Shown here: positions 62,670-64,000 of the stretch, piece after piece
Layout of the letters: each line of letters starts with the position of its first letter
Numbering within the stretch: the stretch's first letter is position 1
NCBI RefSeq assembly: GCF_007750855.1
Contig: NZ_CP036291.1
Coordinates: 3,968,001-4,032,000, forward strand
Direction: 5' to 3'
DNA: 64,000 bases
Source: Pirellulimonas nuda
Lineage (GTDB): Bacteria > Planctomycetota > Planctomycetia > Pirellulales > Lacipirellulaceae
Program-made: the position numbers and the translations under genes
The notes under the pieces: model-generated
What the model saw: the letters and a program-made list of their open reading frames with translations, nothing else
The model's database searches: none
What the model was told of the DNA's origin: nothing

Positions 62670-64000
62670 ATGAATTGCGTCGATCCGACCCAACACGACG
62701 TGCGGCACACCGGCCCTAACTCTGCACCCACCCGCAGGGGGCCCGCCGTGGGAGGATTTTTCGGGCCACGGCGCGTGGTTCGGACCGCGCGCGACAGCGG
62801 TCGCCTGGTTGCTGGGTGCGCGGCGTTGCTGTGCGGTCTGTCGCTGGGTGGGGCCTCCGCGCAGGCGCAGCTGCCGTTCTTTCCCGGCGCGGAAGGCTAC
62901 GGCGGCGCCTTTTCCGGAGTCGCCCCCGCGGCGGGCTGGCTCTCCAACGCCACCGTCTACCACGTCACCAACCTGAACGACGACGGCGCCGGCTCGTTCC
63001 GCGGCGCCTTCACGCAGAACAGCGCGAACAAGATCATCGTGTTCGATGTCGCGGGGACGATCAACATCGGCGCCAACGTCGACATCAAGAACCTCTCGAA
63101 CTACTACATCGCGGGGCAGACAGCTCCCGGTCCGGTGACGATCTACGGGAACACGGTCCAGTTGACCCACAGCGGCGGCAAGGAGAACCGCAACGTCGTG
63201 CTGCGGTACCTTTCGTTCCGTAAGGGCGACGCAGACGGCAGCGACACCATCACCTTTGCCGGCGGAGGGCTGGGAACCAACCTGATCCTCGACCACGTCT
63301 CTGCGTCTTGGTCGGAAGACGAGGTCTTGTCCGTCGCCAACAACAACACCAACGTCACCGTCCAGTACTCAATGATCAACGACGCGCTGGTCAGCGGCCA
63401 CGCCTACGGGTCGCTGATACGCCCGCGGATCAGCTCCGAAGTGACTTTCCACCACAACCTGTACGCCAACAACGCAAGCCGTCAGGCGCGATTCGGCACG
63501 TACAACGGCGAAACCCTCACGGCAGACTTCCGCAACAACGTGGTGTACAACTTCCGCGATCGCGCCAGCTACACTGGCGGCAGCTCCGAGGACGATCAAG
63601 AGCAAACCGACGTGAACTATGTCGGCAACTACATCGTGGCCGGGCCGGGCACGCAGGCGGCCGGCAACATCGCGTACTCGGTCGACAAGAACGTCGACAC
63701 CCGCGTCTTCCAGTCGGGCAACTTCATCGACCCCGACGAGGCCCCAGGGGGCGCCCCGGCCGACGGCGTGCTGGACGGCGCCGACACCGGCTGGGGCATG
63801 TTCACTGTCAACAACCCCACCGATCAGACCTTCACACAGATGGCGTCGCCGTTTGACACGCCGGCCGTAGCCACCCAGTCGGCGCCCGACGCGTACGCGC
63901 AGGTCCGCGACTACGTGGGCAACTGGTGGTGGAACCGCGACGCGATCGATTCCCGCGTCATCGGCAACCTCGTCAACTTCACCGGCCCGCCGATCGGCGC
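62670..64000 (+). CDS. Pectate-lyase-like secreted protein (right-handed beta-helix), cut by window end
   Basis: 443 residues are visible from ATG 62670; the frame runs off at 64000. The N-terminal 40 residues are polar, then a signal-like segment (LVAGCAALLCGLSLGGASAQ); a GTG at 62748 is an alternative start that would keep the signal. The mature part opens with PFFPGAEGYGGAFSGV, as in pectate lyases of family PL1-type, followed by VTNLNDDGAGSFRGAFTQN, FDVAGTINI, YYIAGQTAPGPVTIYGN, NVVLRYLSFRKGDADGSDTI and HNLYANNASRQARFGTYNGE. The spaced Asn/Asp ladder suits a parallel beta-helix binding Ca2+. Activity on pectin or another uronate polymer is likely but not certain. It would generate the substrates for the GH88 enzyme. 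Confidence 0.87.
   Translation, partial: MNCVDPTQHDVRHTGPNSAPTRRGPAVGGFFGPRRVVRTARDSGRLVAGCAALLCGLSLGGASAQAQLPFFPGAEGYGGAFSGVAPAAGWLSNATVYHVTNLNDDGAGSFRGAFTQNSANKIIVFDVAGTINIGANVDIKNLSNYYIAGQTAPGPVTIYGNTVQLTHSGGKENRNVVLRYLSFRKGDADGSDTITFAGGGLGTNLILDHVSASWSEDEVLSVANNNTNVTVQYSMINDALVSGHAYGSLIRPRISSEVTFHHNLYANNASRQARFGTYNGETLTADFRNNVVYNFRDRASYTGGSSEDDQEQTDVNYVGNYIVAGPGTQAAGNIAYSVDKNVDTRVFQSGNFIDPDEAPGGAPADGVLDGADTGWGMFTVNNPTDQTFTQMASPFDTPAVATQSAPDAYAQVRDYVGNWWWNRDAIDSRVIGNLVNFTGPPIG

Noticed and set aside
1-64000. tRNA, rRNA, CRISPR arrays, integrases or transposases
   Set aside because: Looked for conserved T-loop sequences, direct repeat arrays and DDE/tyrosine recombinase motifs in both strands by eye and found none convincing; absence is by manual reading only.

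Overview
The window (64 kb, GC-rich, no rRNA, tRNA or CRISPR seen) comes from a planctomycete, most likely order Pirellulales and near the Lacipirellulaceae. The evidence is the protein content: three DUF1549/DUF1553 planctomycete-cytochrome genes each paired with a DUF1501 gene, two DUF1559 prepilin-like proteins, twelve PEP-CTERM proteins of which several carry dockerin-like EF-hand repeats, an ECF sigma factor coupled to a Hanks-kinase remnant, and many secreted carbohydrate-active enzymes. The taxonomic placement is inference; the families are read directly.

Layout. 1-5.4 kb: an RND efflux system (pump cut by the window start, membrane fusion protein, divergent NodT-type outer-membrane factor). 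5.6-8 kb: three PEP-CTERM genes in a row. 8.1-9.9 kb: a solo LuxR-type HTH protein, an ECF sigma factor and a decayed serine/threonine kinase. 9.9-14.1 kb: first DUF1549/1553-DUF1501 pair with a nested palindromic element between them. 14.2-16.1 kb: two divergent PEP-CTERM genes. 16.4-20.2 kb: GH29 alpha-L-fucosidase and a secreted FAD enzyme. 20.5-24.8 kb: quinol nitric oxide reductase, a DGC-domain cysteine protein and a nitronate monooxygenase. 24.9-29.6 kb: second DUF1501/DUF1549 pair, in reversed gene order. 29.8-32.6 kb: GH88 hydrolase, SDR and KDPG aldolase, an unsaturated-uronate operon. 32.8-34.8 kb: HxlR regulator, YcaC-like hydrolase and pirin. 35.2-36.3 kb: PEP-CTERM gene with a strong terminator. 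36.5-44.9 kb: two inverted copies of an approximately 310-bp intergenic repeat bracket an exonuclease/phosphatase-fold protein, a TIM-barrel protein, a PEP-CTERM/dockerin protein and the third DUF1549/1501 pair. 45.2-46.9 kb: YeiH-type transporter and a small membrane protein. 46.9-52.1 kb: a four-gene operon of three PEP-CTERM/dockerin proteins and a DUF1559 protein. 52.5-56.9 kb: two glycoside-hydrolase-like genes and a PEP-CTERM gene. 57.5-64 kb: DUF1559, small lipoprotein, PEP-CTERM/dockerin protein, Gfo/Idh/MocA oxidoreductase and a pectate-lyase-like protein cut by the window end.

How the parts fit. Much of the window looks like machinery for meeting, binding and breaking down algal or plant polysaccharides at the cell surface (fucosidase, GH88, pectate-lyase-like protein, propeller and six-hairpin enzymes, PEP-CTERM and dockerin surface proteins, DUF1501/1549 pairs), with cytoplasmic uronate metabolism (GH88-SDR-Eda) downstream. 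The NO reductase operon adds nitrosative-stress defence or NO respiration. No exosortase or cohesin was recognised, so those partners would have to be encoded elsewhere.

Most worth following up: the inverted intergenic repeat pair, the norZ-DGC-NMO operon with dyads upstream, the lectin-like insertions that differ among the three DUF1549/1553 proteins, the transposable dockerin-like module, and the DUF1559 variant with two altered signature residues.
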